Numbered from the stretch's first letter, positions 9,374 through 22,141 are shown. The stretch is DNA of 64,000 bases from Paraburkholderia sp. SG-MS1 (GCF_012275575.1 NZ_NPIH01000203.1:1-64000); one strand, 5' to 3'. The notes: generated by a model not told the origin, from the sequence alone. Numbers and translations are program-made.

Positions 9374-10276
9374 ATGCCCGCCCATACCGTCCGTTTCAAA
9401 CAGGTCGACGTGTTCACGTCGGTGCCGTTCAAAGGCAATCCGCTCGCAGTCATATTCGACGCCGATGGGCTCGATGCGGATCAGATGCAGGCCATCGCCC
9501 ATTGGACCAATCTGTCCGAAACCACCTTCCTGTTACAACCGACCGACGCGGCCGCCGACTATCGCGTGCGAATCTTCACGACGCATGGCGAATTGCCGTT
9601 CGCGGGCCATCCGACGCTTGGCACCGCGCACGCGCTACTCGAAAGCGGCTATCAGCCGAAGCAGGTCGGCAAGCTGGTTCAGCAATGCGGCGTGGGACTC
9701 GTCGAACTCGAAGCATTGAGCGCGCCGGACGAAACCACCCAAAGCGCATGGGCATTCGCCGCGCCGCCCGCGCGGCTCACACCGCTCGCCGCGAATCGCC
9801 ATGCCGAACTCGCTACGGCTTTACGTAGCGATGCGATCGATTTCAGCGCGACGCCCTGCGCGGTCGACAACGGCGCACCATGGCTCGTAGTGCGTTTGAA
9901 TTCGGCGCGCGATTGTCTCGCGCTCGACCCGGACGCCGCCGCACTCGCTGAACTCGTGCATTCGGTCGACACGCACGGACTCGCGGCGTACGGCCCGCAT
10001 GACGCCGACGGCCCGGCCACTTTCGAGGTGCGCTGCCTGATGGCCGGCGGCGGTTTCGGCATCGGCGAAGACCCGGTGACCGGCAGCGCCAACGCCGCGC
10101 TGGCCGGCCTCTTGAGCGCGCAGCAACGTCGTCCGGGCACGCGCTATTCGGCGCGCCAAGGCACCGCGCTTGGCCGCGCCGGTCAGGTTTCGGTGAATTA
10201 CGACGATGCGCGCGGCAAGACGTGGATCGGCGGCTCGTCGGTGACGATCGTCGACGGCACGTTCCGCTTGCCGTGA
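9374..10276 (+). CDS. PhzF-family isomerase/epimerase-like protein
   Basis: 300 residues with the two-lobed diaminopimelate-epimerase-like fold of PhzF. The first lobe has VDVFTSVPFKGNPLAVIFDA and the catalytic Glu of NLSETTFLL (about residue 49). Then come RIFTTHGELPFAGHPTLG and, in the second lobe, GEDPVTGSANAALAG. PhzF proper acts in phenazine synthesis, but most homologues, probably including this one, sit outside phenazine clusters with unknown substrates. No phz genes are near. The ATG at 9374 fits the family start. Confidence 0.87.
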   Translation: MPAHTVRFKQVDVFTSVPFKGNPLAVIFDADGLDADQMQAIAHWTNLSETTFLLQPTDAAADYRVRIFTTHGELPFAGHPTLGTAHALLESGYQPKQVGKLVQQCGVGLVELEALSAPDETTQSAWAFAAPPARLTPLAANRHAELATALRSDAIDFSATPCAVDNGAPWLVVRLNSARDCLALDPDAAALAELVHSVDTHGLAAYGPHDADGPATFEVRCLMAGGGFGIGEDPVTGSANAALAGLLSAQQRRPGTRYSARQGTALGRAGQVSVNYDDARGKTWIGGSSVTIVDGTFRLP

Positions 10277-10726
10277 GCGGCACGCGCTGAACCCGCTCGA
10301 ACGCGGCGCCCCCAGATGGCGTGCTTGACCACAAGAGCGGCATGGTTTTAACAATTGGATGCGCAGTGCATTGCGACGAGCTGCCCGTCAAAGACCTGGC
10401 ACACCTGAACACCGATTCCGATGAAATTGTCCAAACCACCGCGAAGCCGCAGCCGCAAGGCCGACCGCTCCCCTTGCAAAATCAGCCGAACCGGACCGCG
10501 CGCCGCAGCCGCGTATACCCGATGCCCGGACGCTTCCGTAATCCAGTGGCATTAAGTAATATCGAAACGTACCCGCTGACCTGTGGTCGGTCAGGTCAGG
10601 CACGGCACTACGCCTCCTCCTGCGCAGCAGTTCCGGCACCTTGGTCACCATGCAGCCATCCATGAAATCAGCGCAGTCGATGCTCGCGTGTTTGCAGTCG
10701 GTCGGCACTGAGGCACGGGCCGCGCG
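10277..10726. other. Intergenic region, no gene seen
   Basis: 450 bp between phzF and the GGDEF-EAL gene. Open frames here lack coding character. The only structure noted is an inverted repeat TGACCTG-N8-CAGGTCA (10577-10583 with 10592-10598), about 130 bp before the downstream start. It could be an operator or part of the promoter. Confidence 0.5.
10577..10598. repeat. Inverted repeat TGACCTG-N8-CAGGTCA
   Basis: Perfect 7-bp arms spaced by 8 bp, inside the intergenic region before the diguanylate cyclase/phosphodiesterase gene. The geometry suits a dimeric regulator; no regulator can be named. Confidence 0.4.
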
Positions 10727-13081
10727 ATGAGCCAATCCCGCTTCTCAGAGCCGCGCGAAGCCAAACCTCGTCGTGATCCCGCCGTCTCGCGCCGGCGGGC
10801 TCTGCTCGTCATCCCCGCGCTCGGCGTGCTGGTCCTGGTCCTGCTTTGGACCGTGATCTTCGCGCGTCTGTCGGTCGAGAAGGAAGCGACGTATCGCGAG
10901 ACCATGGCCTCCGCTGCGATTCTCTCCGCGGCGTTGGAGCAGCATACGATCAAGGCGATTCACCAGGTCGATCAGATCACCCGCTTCGTCAAATACGAAT
11001 TCGAGAAAACGCCGGATCATTTCGATCTCGCCAGCACGGTCGAGAAAGGTGTCGTGCAGAGCGAGACTTTGGTGCAGGTGTCGTTGATCGACGAACACGG
11101 CAAGCTGATCGCCAACACGGCCGAACTCAATCCCAAACGCATCGATCTGTCCGATCGCGAGCACTTCAAGGTCCACGAGCACGAGAACGACGACCAGTTG
11201 TTTATCAGCAAGCCCGTGCTCGGCCGCGTCTCCGGTCACTGGACCTTGCAGATGACGCGCCGTCTGAATCATCCGGATGGTTCGTTCGCGGGCGTCGTGG
11301 TGGTCTCCGAAGACCCCAGCTATTTCACCAGCGATTTTTACAACAACGCGGCGATCGGTCATGAAGGCGTGATCGCCGTGATCTCGGACAACGGCGCCGT
11401 GCTCGCGCGGCGCACGGGCAGCGCCAACAGCACCAACGGCGCGTTCTCGGCGAGCGGCGCTTATCCGACGTCGGAGCATGTGTCGGGCACCTATGTCGAT
11501 TCGATCGACAACGTCACGCGTATCGTGTCGTACCGGCACATCGACGGTTATCCGCTTGGCGTGCTGGTGGGTCTTTCGCAAGCCGAAGAGTTCGCGGACT
11601 ACAACCACACCCGCAACGTCTATCTGATGATGGCGGGCTTCATCTCACTCGCGATGCTGAGTTTCTTCGCCGTCGCGACCGGTCTGATTGGCAAGCTGCT
11701 CGGCCGCGAGCGCGAGATGACGCATCTGGTCGAATACGATCTGCTCACTGGCCTGCGCAACCGCTATGCGACGCTGCAATTACTGCGACACGACGTGGCG
11801 CAGCCGGCCAACCTTGGGCGCCTCGCGATTCTCTTCATCGACCTCGACAACTTCAAGACCGTCAACGACACGCTCGGCCACAACGCCGGCGACATCGTGC
11901 TGCAGATGACGGCCTCGCGGCTCGCGTCCGCAGTCGGCGAGGACGGCGCGTTGAGCCGCATTGGCGGCGACGAGTTCGTCGTCGTGATCAAGGGCGACGA
12001 CGTCGAGAAGCGCGCGGTCGCGCTGGCCGAAGCCGCCGCCGACGCGTTCGCGAAACCGTTCGAAGTACGCGGCAGTTCGTTCGTGCTGCATGCGAGCATC
12101 GGCATCGCGCTGTATTCGGTGGCCAACGAGAGCGAAATCGACCTGCTGAAGAAGGCCGACCTCGCGATGTACAGCGCGAAGGACGCGGGCAAGAACTGCT
12201 ATCAGTTCTATTCGCCGCACCTGTCGCATCGCGCGGATCATTTGATGAAGTGGGAGCAGCAGTTGCGTGTGGCGCTCGCCGAGGGGCAACTGTTTCTGGC
12301 GTATCAGCCGAAGATCGATCTGACGCGCCGCTGCATCACCGGTTTCGAAGCACTGGTGCGCTGGAACCATCCGCAGCACGGTTTGATTCCGGCCAACGAT
12401 TTCATTCCGGTCGCCGAATCGACCGGCCTGATCGTGCCGATCGGCGACTTCGTGATCGAGACCGCGTGCCGGCAACTGGCGCTCTGGCAGCAGCAGGGCT
12501 ACGACACGCTGTCGCTCGCGGTGAACATCTCGGCGGTGCAGTTCTGGCGCGGCGATCTGTACGAAACCGTCGCGCAGGCGATCGAGGAAACCGGCATTTC
12601 CGCGCGCCGCCTCGAACTCGAAATCACCGAGACGGCGATGATGGAATATCCCGAACTCGTGTCGGAGAAAATTTTCGCGTTGAAACGCCTCGGCGTGCGC
12701 ATCGCGCTCGACGACTTCGGCACCGGCTATTCGTCGCTCTCCTATCTGAACCGCTTCTCGGTGGACACGCTGAAGGTGGACCGTTCGTTCATCCAGGCCA
12801 TTCCCGGCGACCGCAGCGTTTGCGTGATGGTCACCGCGATCGTCAATCTGGCGCGCTCGCTCGGGCTCACGGTGGTGGTCGAAGGCACCGAGACCGAAGA
12901 GCAGATCGCCTGGCTCGCCGCGCTCGGTCATATCGAGGCGCAAGGCTTCCTGTTCTCGCGCCCGGTGCCGGTCGAGGCAATCCCCGCGCTGCTCGAACGC
13001 TTCGGCGTATGTGGAATACCTGGACGCCGCGACGCGCACGAAACCGACAACGCAAGCAGCGTGTCCAGCACCAACGAATGA
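10727..13081 (+). CDS. Membrane GGDEF-EAL cyclic-di-GMP protein with periplasmic sensor
   Basis: 784 residues. TM1 is about residues 24-47. A periplasmic Cache-like sensor spans about 50-295 (DREHFKVHEHENDDQLFISKP is typical), and TM2 is about 297-322. A GGDEF domain follows with an intact GGDEF signature at 413-417, then an EAL domain starting EALVRW at 541. Both catalytic signatures are canonical (later ELEITETAMM and ALDDFGTGYSSLSYL), so cyclase and phosphodiesterase activities are both possible. The RxxD inhibitory site five residues before GGDEF is absent (GEDG). The ligand is unknown. Confidence 0.93.
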   Translation: MSQSRFSEPREAKPRRDPAVSRRRALLVIPALGVLVLVLLWTVIFARLSVEKEATYRETMASAAILSAALEQHTIKAIHQVDQITRFVKYEFEKTPDHFDLASTVEKGVVQSETLVQVSLIDEHGKLIANTAELNPKRIDLSDREHFKVHEHENDDQLFISKPVLGRVSGHWTLQMTRRLNHPDGSFAGVVVVSEDPSYFTSDFYNNAAIGHEGVIAVISDNGAVLARRTGSANSTNGAFSASGAYPTSEHVSGTYVDSIDNVTRIVSYRHIDGYPLGVLVGLSQAEEFADYNHTRNVYLMMAGFISLAMLSFFAVATGLIGKLLGREREMTHLVEYDLLTGLRNRYATLQLLRHDVAQPANLGRLAILFIDLDNFKTVNDTLGHNAGDIVLQMTASRLASAVGEDGALSRIGGDEFVVVIKGDDVEKRAVALAEAAADAFAKPFEVRGSSFVLHASIGIALYSVANESEIDLLKKADLAMYSAKDAGKNCYQFYSPHLSHRADHLMKWEQQLRVALAEGQLFLAYQPKIDLTRRCITGFEALVRWNHPQHGLIPANDFIPVAESTGLIVPIGDFVIETACRQLALWQQQGYDTLSLAVNISAVQFWRGDLYETVAQAIEETGISARRLELEITETAMMEYPELVSEKIFALKRLGVRIALDDFGTGYSSLSYLNRFSVDTLKVDRSFIQAIPGDRSVCVMVTAIVNLARSLGLTVVVEGTETEEQIAWLAALGHIEAQGFLFSRPVPVEAIPALLERFGVCGIPGRRDAHETDNASSVSSTNE

Positions 13082-13222
13082 GCACGCTGGCCGCACGGCC
13101 ACGGCGCACCGCGGCGTTGAAAACGGGCTACATTCACCGTGAACCACGACGCCGCAGCGCGTCGCCTCATACAACGATGATCCCGAAGGACGGGCGCCCG
13201 CGAGCCGGACGCCCGCGGCGCC

Positions 13223-14431
13223 ATGCAGACGATCATGAGCCAGGATGCAGTCAGACGAGGGGAAAGGGAACCGCTATGGACGCTGTTCAGGGTCGTGTTC
13301 GCCCTGTCGGCGTTGTCGTGGGGTGGCCTCGCGCTGATGGCGCAACTCGAACACCACTACGTCGAACGCGAGGGACGGCTCTCGCGCGTCGCCTTCTCCG
13401 ATCTGATCGCGCTCGCATGGATGGTGCCGGGGCCCGTGGGCTGCCATGTCGCCGTGCAACTGGGGCATGCGCTGCGCGGGCGCGCCGGCGCGTGGGTCGC
13501 GGGCATCGCCAGCGTGCTGCCCTTCTTCATGCTGATGACGCTGTTCGCGATCTTCTACCGCACGCCGCTCGTGCGCGCGGCGGCTTCGCAAACCTTGCTC
13601 AATCACTTCAGCGTCGTGCTCGCCACGCTGATCGCGCTCACCTGGTACAAACAGACGCGCGCGCTGGTGCGCGGCAGGCTCGAATGGATCGCGGCGGTAC
13701 TCGGCTGCGTGGCGCTCGTCTATGCACGCAGTCCCGCTGCTTATGTGGTGATGCTCGCGGCGGCTTTCGGCGCGGGCTGGGTCGTGAGTCCGGTGCGCAA
13801 TGCGCGCCTCGTCGTGTCGCTCAGGCGCGGCGACTGGCAAATGCTGGCCGCCTTGTGCGTATTGCTCGCGCTGTTCGCGCTGCCGCTTCCGCATCGCTAC
13901 GAACTGGCGCTGTTGTGGCCGCGTCTCGCCGGCGCCGGCATGACGCTGTTCGGCGGCGGCTTCTCGGCGCTGCCGGTGCTCAAGACGCTGTTCGTCACGC
14001 CGGCGATCGGCGTATCGGATAACGACTTCATGCTGGCGTTTTCGCTGTCGCCGTTGTCGCCGGGACCGCTGTTGAACGTGGTGCCGTTCTTCGGCTATCT
14101 GGTGGACGGCTGGGTGGGTGCGCTGATTGCGACGCTCGCGCTATTCGTGCCGTCGGGCTGCCTCGTCGTGCTCGCGCAGCGGCATCTGCATCAATTGAAG
14201 ACAAATCTGCGCTTCGAGCATGGCATGCGGATTCTGCGCGCGGCCACAACTGCGTTTCTCGCCGTCGCCGTGCTGCGCATTGCCGCGCATGTGCCGTTCA
14301 AACCGGTCTATCTGCTGACCGCGCTATTCTCCGGCATGTGCTTCGCGAAGCTCAAGGTGCCGGTGTACGTGGTGTATGCAACGGTGGCGGTGGTTTGCGG
14401 GTTGTGGCTGGCTTATGGCGCGCTGCCTTGA
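13223..14431 (+). CDS. Chromate transporter (CHR) superfamily protein
   Basis: About 402 residues, the long two-domain CHR form. Each half carries the family signature. The first has SWGGLALMAQLE and WMVPGPVGCHVAVQLG; the second has LFGGGFSALPVL and LSPLSPGPLLNVVPFFGYL. Roughly ten hydrophobic segments span the inner membrane. ChrA proteins export chromate, but many family members are uncharacterised. The start is uncertain: ATG at 13223 or 13235, neither with a clear ribosome site. No chrB regulator is adjacent. Confidence 0.85.
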   Translation: MQTIMSQDAVRRGEREPLWTLFRVVFALSALSWGGLALMAQLEHHYVEREGRLSRVAFSDLIALAWMVPGPVGCHVAVQLGHALRGRAGAWVAGIASVLPFFMLMTLFAIFYRTPLVRAAASQTLLNHFSVVLATLIALTWYKQTRALVRGRLEWIAAVLGCVALVYARSPAAYVVMLAAAFGAGWVVSPVRNARLVVSLRRGDWQMLAALCVLLALFALPLPHRYELALLWPRLAGAGMTLFGGGFSALPVLKTLFVTPAIGVSDNDFMLAFSLSPLSPGPLLNVVPFFGYLVDGWVGALIATLALFVPSGCLVVLAQRHLHQLKTNLRFEHGMRILRAATTAFLAVAVLRIAAHVPFKPVYLLTALFSGMCFAKLKVPVYVVYATVAVVCGLWLAYGALP

Positions 14432-14506
14432 GCGGCAGCAGCGGCAGGGATAAAGAGGGCGGCGGTCAAGGTGATCGACGAGGCGACCAACGAAGTAATC
14501 CGCGAC

Positions 14507-14542
14507 GCGATAACTGAAGCGATAACTGAAGCGACAGCCGAA
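14507..14542. repeat. Short tandem repeat GCGATAACTGAA
   Basis: Two exact 12-bp copies (14507-14518 and 14519-14530) are followed by a degenerate third copy, GCGACAGCCGAA. They lie between the convergent chromate-transporter and CopD-like genes. No function is evident. Confidence 0.6.
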
Positions 14543-14576
14543 GCCGCCATCGCTTCGGCCCCGGCAAGCCCTGCCC

Positions 14577-15035
14577 TCAGAACCCGCGCGACAACACGGC
14601 GACCCCGATCGTCACGACGCCGAGCACGATATTGATCAACACCAGACGTCGCACCGTGCCCACCGCCTGCGCGCCGTCCGGCCATTTCTGCGCCTGCACG
14701 GCGCGGCGAATGCGCGGGAAAACGGCAAAGCGGATGTGGCCGAAGATCAGCATCATCACGATGCCAAGGCCCGCCATCGCATGCAACGGCCACGTGGCGT
14801 GACCACCGCCGAACTGCATGAGCAGAAAGCCGCCGGTGAGGAGAATCACCAGCACGGCGGCGGCGACCCAATTGAAGAAGCGGCCGAACACCGACTCCCA
14901 CAACGGCAAGCGCAATTGCGGCGACAGATCGGCAATGGCCGGACGCAGACAGAAATGCGCGAAGATCATCCCGCCTACCCACACCGCGACCGCGAGCAGA
15001 TGCAGAAAGAGTGCGAGTTCGATAGCTTTGTTCAT
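14577..15035 (-). CDS. CopD-like integral membrane protein
   Basis: 152 residues with four predicted membrane helices. The first ends with the VWVGGMIFAHFCLRPAI motif typical of the CopD/DUF-type family, where the conserved His and Cys could bind metal or haem. The ATG at 15035 has GGAGAGGAAAA upstream on the minus strand; a 9-codon longer frame is less likely. The substrate is unknown; copper import has been proposed for true CopD, but the usual copC partner is absent. Confidence 0.75.
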   Translation of the reverse strand: MNKAIELALFLHLLAVAVWVGGMIFAHFCLRPAIADLSPQLRLPLWESVFGRFFNWVAAAVLVILLTGGFLLMQFGGGHATWPLHAMAGLGIVMMLIFGHIRFAVFPRIRRAVQAQKWPDGAQAVGTVRRLVLINIVLGVVTIGVAVLSRGF

Positions 15036-15247
15036 GTTGTTTTCCTCTCCCGACGACGACACCGCACCGTTTAGGACGATTGATACCGGCAGCGGCCACT
15101 GAGCGCATTCGACCGCGCGTCATGCACGCAGTTCCGGACGCCCGAGGCTTTGCCGTCGATTTTGTCGTGTTGTTATTGCAGCGCGCCCGACGCCGCGACG
15201 ACGCCACTCCCCGATTTTGCTACTTCGCACGCACCTTTTTACCGCGT

Positions 15248-15283
15248 ACGGCGGGCGCCTGCATGCTAGCAGACGCCCGCCGT
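15248..15283. terminator. Large hairpin downstream of parC
   Basis: Perfect 10-bp arms ACGGCGGGCG (15248-15257) and CGCCCGCCGT (15274-15283) lie 20 bp past the parC stop. There is no clear T tract on the minus strand, so it is a structure-only candidate for termination or 3' stabilisation. Confidence 0.5.
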
Positions 15284-15302
15284 GTTTGAACGTCAAGCTT
15301 CA

Positions 15303-17624
15303 TCAAGCCGGCACCGGACGCATACCGTCGAGCTTCATCTTGCTGTCCGGCGCACGCCCCTTGCGCGCGCGCTTGCCGACATGCGGCGCGAGCGCGGCAG
15401 GGCCGAGCTTCTCTTCGTCCACGCGGCCGCCACGGCGCGTACCGATCAGCACCAGACCCGCATGGTTGATCGCCAGCGCCTGCAGCAGCGTTTCGTTGTC
15501 GTCGAGCGCCATTAGCGTGACGCCGCGGCCGCCGCCCGACAGGGTCTTCATCTCGTCGAGCGCGAACACCAGCAGACGCCCGCCCGACGACAGACACGCG
15601 ATGTGCGTCGCATCCGGCAGCATCGGCATCGGCGCGAGCGGCGCGGCGCCGGCGTCGATCGTCATGAACGACTTGCCCGCCTTTACGCGGCTCACCATGT
15701 CGCCGACCTTCGCGACAAAGCCGAAGCCGTTGCTCGATGCGAGCAGCAACGCCTGGTCCGCAGACGCCGCGTAGTAGTGCATCAGGTGGCTACCCGACTC
15801 CAGTTCGATCAGCGACGTGACCGGCACACCGTCGCCGCGCCCGCCCGGCAGCAGCGCCACCGCCACCGAATAGACCCGTCCGTTGCTGCCCCACGCGACC
15901 AGCGTGTCCGGTGTGCGGCACTGGAAGGCGGCATAGAGGCCGTCGCCTGCCTTGAATGTGAAGCCTGCCGTGTCCAGGCCGTGGCCCTTCAGCGCACGCA
16001 CCCAGCCCTTCTGCGACACCACCACCGTGACCGGTTCGTCGACCACGCGCGCTTCGAAAGTCGCGCGCTTTTCCTGCTGGATCAGCGTGCGGCGTTCGTC
16101 GCCATACTGTTTCGCGTCGGCTTCGATTTCCTTGATGAGCAGACGCTTCATCGCCGACTCGCTGCCGAGCAGCTCTTCGAGCTTGGCCTTCTCGTCGCGC
16201 AGTTCAGACAGCTCCTTCTCGATCTTGATCTTCTCGAGCCGCGCCAGCTGACGCAAACGGATTTCAAGAATGTCCTCGGCCTGGCGATCCGACAAACCGA
16301 ATGCGGCCATCAGCGCGACCTTCGGTTCGTCCGATTCGCGAATGATGCGGATGACTTCGTCGATATTCAAAAAGACGATCATCCGGCCTTCGAGGATGTG
16401 AATCCGGTCGTCGACCTTCGACAGGCGATACCGCGTGCGGCGCGTGACCGTCGCGAAGCGGAACGCGATCCACTCGTGCAGGATTTCGCTCAAACCCTTC
16501 TGACGCGGACGGCCATCGCCGCCGACCATCACCATGTTCAGCGACGCATTCGATTCGAGGCTCGTATGCGCGAGCAGCGAATTGACGAACTCGGTCTGGT
16601 CGATGCGGCTCGACTTCGGCTCGAACACGAGACGCACGGGCGCGTCCTTGCCGGACTCGTCGCGCACCGCGTCCAGCAGGCCGAGCATGGTCTGCCTGGT
16701 CTGAAGCTGTTCGGGCGTGAGCGTTTTCTTGCCGAGCTTGATCTTCGGGTTGGTCTGCTCTTCGATTTCTTCGAGCACCTTCTGCGCGGCCGTGTTCGGC
16801 GGCAGTTCGGTGATCACCAGTTGCCACTGGCCGCGCGCGAGCTCTTCGATCTTCCAGCGCGCGCGCACTTTCAGGCTGCCGCGACCGGCTTCGTACGCGG
16901 CGGAGATTTCCGCTTCGCTCGAAATGATCTGGCCGCCGCCCGGGAAGTCCGGACCCGGAATGTGCTGCATCAGCTCGGCATGCGACAGCTTTGGATTGCG
17001 AATGAGCGCCACTGCCGCGCCTGCGACTTCGCGCAGATTGTGCGACGGAATTTCCGTCGCCAGACCCACCGCGATACCCGACGCGCCGTTCAGCAATACG
17101 AACGGCAAACGCGCCGGCAGCGTCTTCGGCTCCTGGAACGAGCCGTCGTAGTTCGGCATGAAATCGACCGTACCCTGGTCGATTTCGCCAAGCAGCAGTT
17201 TCGCGATCGGCGTGAGACGCGCTTCGGTGTAACGCATCGCCGCCGCGCCGTCGCCGTCGCGCGAGCCGAAGTTGCCCTGGCCGTCGATCAGCGGATAACG
17301 CATCGAAAAGTCCTGCGCGAGGCGCACCAGTGCGTCATAGGCGGACTGGTCGCCGTGCGGGTGATACTTGCCGAGCACGTCGCCGACCACGCGCGCCGAC
17401 TTGACGGGCTTCGCATTGTCGGCGAGACCCATCTCGTTCATCGCGAACAGGATGCGGCGCTGCACCGGCTTCTGGCCGTCGCACACGTCCGGCAGCGCGC
17501 GGCCCTTGACCACGCTCACCGCATATTCGAGGTAGGCGCGCTCCGCATAATTGCCGAGCGTCAGAAAGTCGCCTTCGGGGGGCGCCGGCTCGTTGAAAAG
17601 GTCGAGAGTGTTATCGTCGTCCAT
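15303..17624 (-). CDS. parC: DNA topoisomerase IV subunit A
   Basis: 773 residues. The N-terminal breakage-reunion domain has [20 protein letters not shown], the [13 protein letters not shown] segment and the catalytic tyrosine in [12 protein letters not shown] (Tyr132). Six-bladed beta-propeller repeats follow in the C-terminus. With ParE it decatenates daughter chromosomes. The residue aligned with E. coli ParC Ser80 in the quinolone region is Gln93; the following residue is Ser. It lies 75 bp downstream of parE in the same direction. GyrA is excluded because the C-terminal GyrA box is missing. Confidence 0.95.
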   Translation of the reverse strand: MDDDNTLDLFNEPAPPEGDFLTLGNYAERAYLEYAVSVVKGRALPDVCDGQKPVQRRILFAMNEMGLADNAKPVKSARVVGDVLGKYHPHGDQSAYDALVRLAQDFSMRYPLIDGQGNFGSRDGDGAAAMRYTEARLTPIAKLLLGEIDQGTVDFMPNYDGSFQEPKTLPARLPFVLLNGASGIAVGLATEIPSHNLREVAGAAVALIRNPKLSHAELMQHIPGPDFPGGGQIISSEAEISAAYEAGRGSLKVRARWKIEELARGQWQLVITELPPNTAAQKVLEEIEEQTNPKIKLGKKTLTPEQLQTRQTMLGLLDAVRDESGKDAPVRLVFEPKSSRIDQTEFVNSLLAHTSLESNASLNMVMVGGDGRPRQKGLSEILHEWIAFRFATVTRRTRYRLSKVDDRIHILEGRMIVFLNIDEVIRIIRESDEPKVALMAAFGLSDRQAEDILEIRLRQLARLEKIKIEKELSELRDEKAKLEELLGSESAMKRLLIKEIEADAKQYGDERRTLIQQEKRATFEARVVDEPVTVVVSQKGWVRALKGHGLDTAGFTFKAGDGLYAAFQCRTPDTLVAWGSNGRVYSVAVALLPGGRGDGVPVTSLIELESGSHLMHYYAASADQALLLASSNGFGFVAKVGDMVSRVKAGKSFMTIDAGAAPLAPMPMLPDATHIACLSSGGRLLVFALDEMKTLSGGGRGVTLMALDDNETLLQALAINHAGLVLIGTRRGGRVDEEKLGPAALAPHVGKRARKGRAPDSKMKLDGMRPVPA

Positions 17625-17699
17625 CTAGATTCCGTATCCGTGTTTGGCTTGAAGTTGTCCTGCGAACCCAGAGCGCTGGGCAGATCAAGGAACCTGCGC

Positions 17700-19685
17700 T
17701 CAGATGTCCGCTTCCACTTCGTTGCCCTTTTCTTCGAGCCAGCTGCGCCGCGATGCCGCTTCGCCCTTGCCCATCAGCATCGTCATGCGCGCGACCGTGG
17801 CGTCGTAGTCGAGATCGCCCAACGCGACCGGCTGGAGGCGCCGCGTGTCGGGGTTCATCGTCGTGTCCCACAGTTGTTCCGCGCTCATTTCGCCGAGGCC
17901 CTTGAAGCGGCTGATCGACCATTGCGATTCGCGCACGCCGTCCTTGGTCAGCTTGTCGAGGATCGCTTCGAGTTCGCCTTCGTCGAGCGCGTAGAGCTTC
18001 TGAGCCGGCTTTTTGCCGCGCGCGGGAGCGTCCACGCGGAACAGCGGCGGCCGCGCGACGCACACATGGCCGCGCTCGATCAATTGGGGGAAATGCTTGA
18101 AGAACAACGTGAGCAGCAGCACCTGGATGTGGGAGCCGTCGACGTCAGCATCCGACAGAATGCAGATCTTGCCGTAGCGCAGATTCGACAGATCGACCTT
18201 GTCATCCGGGCTATGCGGATCGACGCCGATCGCCACCGAGATGTCGTGCACCTCGTTGTTCGCGAACAGGCGGTCACGCTCGGTTTCCCACGTGTTCAGC
18301 ACCTTGCCGCGCAGCGGCAGGATCGCCTGATATTCCTTGTCGCGGCCCATCTTCGCCGAGCCGCCCGCCGAGTCGCCCTCGACGAGGAACAGTTCATTGC
18401 GGCCGATTTCCGTCGACTCGCAATCGGTCAGCTTGCCCGGCAACACGGCTACGCCCGAGCTCTTGCGCTTCTCGACCTTCTGGCCCGCGCGCGTACGCGC
18501 CTGCGCCTGCTTGATGACGAGGTCCGCGAGTTTCTTGCCGTGCTCGACGTGCTGATTGAGCCACAACTCGAGCGCCGGCCGGGCGAACGACGACACGAGC
18601 TTGACCGCATCGCGGCTATTCAGGCGTTCCTTGATCTGCCCTTGAAACTGCGGATCGAGCACCTTCGCCGACAACACGAACGACACCCGCGCGAACACGT
18701 CTTCCGCGAGCAGCTTCACGCCCTTCGGCTGCAGGTTGTGCAATTCGACGAAGCTCTTGACCGCCTGGTAGAGACCGTCGCGCAAACCGGATTCATGCGT
18801 GCCGCCCGCGGGCGTCGGAATCAGGTTGACGTACGACTCGCGCATCAGCGTGCCTTCCTCGCTCCACGCGACGACCCATGCGGCGCCCTCGCCCTCGGCG
18901 AACGTTTCTTCGCTCGCGCGCGAGTTTTCGACGTAGCGCTCGCCTTCGAACAGCGGGATCAGCAGGTCGCTGCCGTTCATGCCTTCGAGCAGATAGCCAC
19001 GCAGACCGTCTTCGTATTTCCAGCTTTGCTGCTCGCCGGTCTTCTCGTTGATCAGCGTGACTTCGACGCCCGGCAGCAGCACCGCCTTCGAGCGCAGCAG
19101 GCGTTGCAGTTCGCCGAGCGGCAGGTTCGGCGAGTCGAAGTATTTCGGATCGGCCCATGCGGTGACGCGCGTGCCGGATTTCTTGTCGCCCTTCGTGGCG
19201 GGCCGCACTTCGAGCTGCTTTGCGACGTCGCCGTGGGCAAAGCTCAGTTCGGCGACTTTGCCGTCACGCCATACGGTAACGTCCAGACGCGTGGACAGCG
19301 CGTTGGTGACCGACACGCCGACGCCGTGCAGGCCGCCCGAGAACGTGTACGCGCCGCCGGCGGCCTTGTCGAACTTGCCGCCCGCGTGCAGGCGCGTGAA
19401 AACGATTTCAACGACCGGCACGCCTTCTTCCGGATGCAGCCCGAACGGAATGCCGCGGCCGTCGTCTTCGACCGACACCGAATGGTCCGCGTGCAGCGTG
19501 ACCGTGATTTGCCGGCCGTGGCCGCCGAGGGCCTCGTCCGACGCGTTGTCGATGACTTCCTGAATGATGTGCAGCGGATTTTCGGTGCGGGTATACATCC
19601 CGGGCCGTTGCTTGACCGGCTCCAGGCCCTTCAACACCTTGATCGACGCTTCGCTATACGCGGCGTTTGGCTTTTTCGTAGACAT
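17700..19685 (-). CDS. parE: DNA topoisomerase IV subunit B
   Basis: 661 residues. The GHKL ATPase domain has [25 protein letters not shown] and the lid [18 protein letters not shown]. The Toprim domain follows with [14 protein letters not shown] and the metal site [10 protein letters not shown]. It hydrolyses ATP to drive strand passage by ParC. The length is that of ParE rather than the longer proteobacterial GyrB. It is first in the parE-parC unit. An almost perfect palindrome lies 28 bp upstream of its ATG. Confidence 0.96.
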   Translation of the reverse strand: MSTKKPNAAYSEASIKVLKGLEPVKQRPGMYTRTENPLHIIQEVIDNASDEALGGHGRQITVTLHADHSVSVEDDGRGIPFGLHPEEGVPVVEIVFTRLHAGGKFDKAAGGAYTFSGGLHGVGVSVTNALSTRLDVTVWRDGKVAELSFAHGDVAKQLEVRPATKGDKKSGTRVTAWADPKYFDSPNLPLGELQRLLRSKAVLLPGVEVTLINEKTGEQQSWKYEDGLRGYLLEGMNGSDLLIPLFEGERYVENSRASEETFAEGEGAAWVVAWSEEGTLMRESYVNLIPTPAGGTHESGLRDGLYQAVKSFVELHNLQPKGVKLLAEDVFARVSFVLSAKVLDPQFQGQIKERLNSRDAVKLVSSFARPALELWLNQHVEHGKKLADLVIKQAQARTRAGQKVEKRKSSGVAVLPGKLTDCESTEIGRNELFLVEGDSAGGSAKMGRDKEYQAILPLRGKVLNTWETERDRLFANNEVHDISVAIGVDPHSPDDKVDLSNLRYGKICILSDADVDGSHIQVLLLTLFFKHFPQLIERGHVCVARPPLFRVDAPARGKKPAQKLYALDEGELEAILDKLTKDGVRESQWSISRFKGLGEMSAEQLWDTTMNPDTRRLQPVALGDLDYDATVARMTMLMGKGEAASRRSWLEEKGNEVEADI

Positions 19686-20203
19686 GGTTGACTCGGGTGC
19701 GTCGGTTCATCGTTGTCCACAGGTCCTGTGGACAGGTCCGCGGACAATGCGTTGAGTTTTCAAAAAAAGCAAAACGAAACAACGGGGTTAGGTGGGGTGC
19801 CCGCGGTGCGGGCAAGCTGTTTTGTCGCGCGGCTTCCCGTTGGCGCGCTCGACGCCGTTCATCGCGCATGACCACGGCGGTGCGAGCACGGGGGAAGCCT
19901 GTTCGCGGGGTATTTTACTGATTTCGATAACGCCGGCAATTCACGATGCGCGGGATTGGCCGTCAGGATAAGGCGCGGCACGCGCGACGGACCAACCCGA
20001 AGCACACGGCTCGGCGGTTCCGTGGCCAAAGCGTGACGGTTATCGGAGCCTCGCGCAAGCTGCATTTTTTGCGGCCCATATGCCGCGCTTTCTTTCTGTT
20101 GCGCCCGCTGCCTCGTTGCGCCGCCCGCTGGAGCGCATAGCGTTATGCCGCCGCCCTCCGCCGCGTTGCGCCGCGCAGCCCCCGAGCCCGCGCGGCCTTT
20201 GCT
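19686..20203. other. Intergenic region upstream of parE
   Basis: 518 bp between parE (start) and the ABC-F gene (stop), both on the minus strand. It holds the palindrome at 19714-19734. The 20080-20203 part is very C-rich. No coding frame with a ribosome site or family signature was found. Confidence 0.5.
19714..19734. promoter_or_regulatory. Perfect 21-bp palindrome upstream of parE
   Basis: TGTCCACAGG and CCTGTGGACA are exact inverted arms around a single central base, 28 bp before the parE ATG. It could be an operator or a hairpin in the parE leader. The arms contain TGTGGACA, which resembles part of a DnaA box, but there is no TTATCCACA consensus. Confidence 0.55.

Positions 20204-22141
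<1,938 letters not shown>

Noticed and set aside
15603-19691. A 1362-codon open frame on the plus strand antisense to parC and parE
   Set aside because: It mirrors two well-recognised genes; its Arg/His/Ala-rich product is typical of the antisense frame of GC-rich coding DNA.
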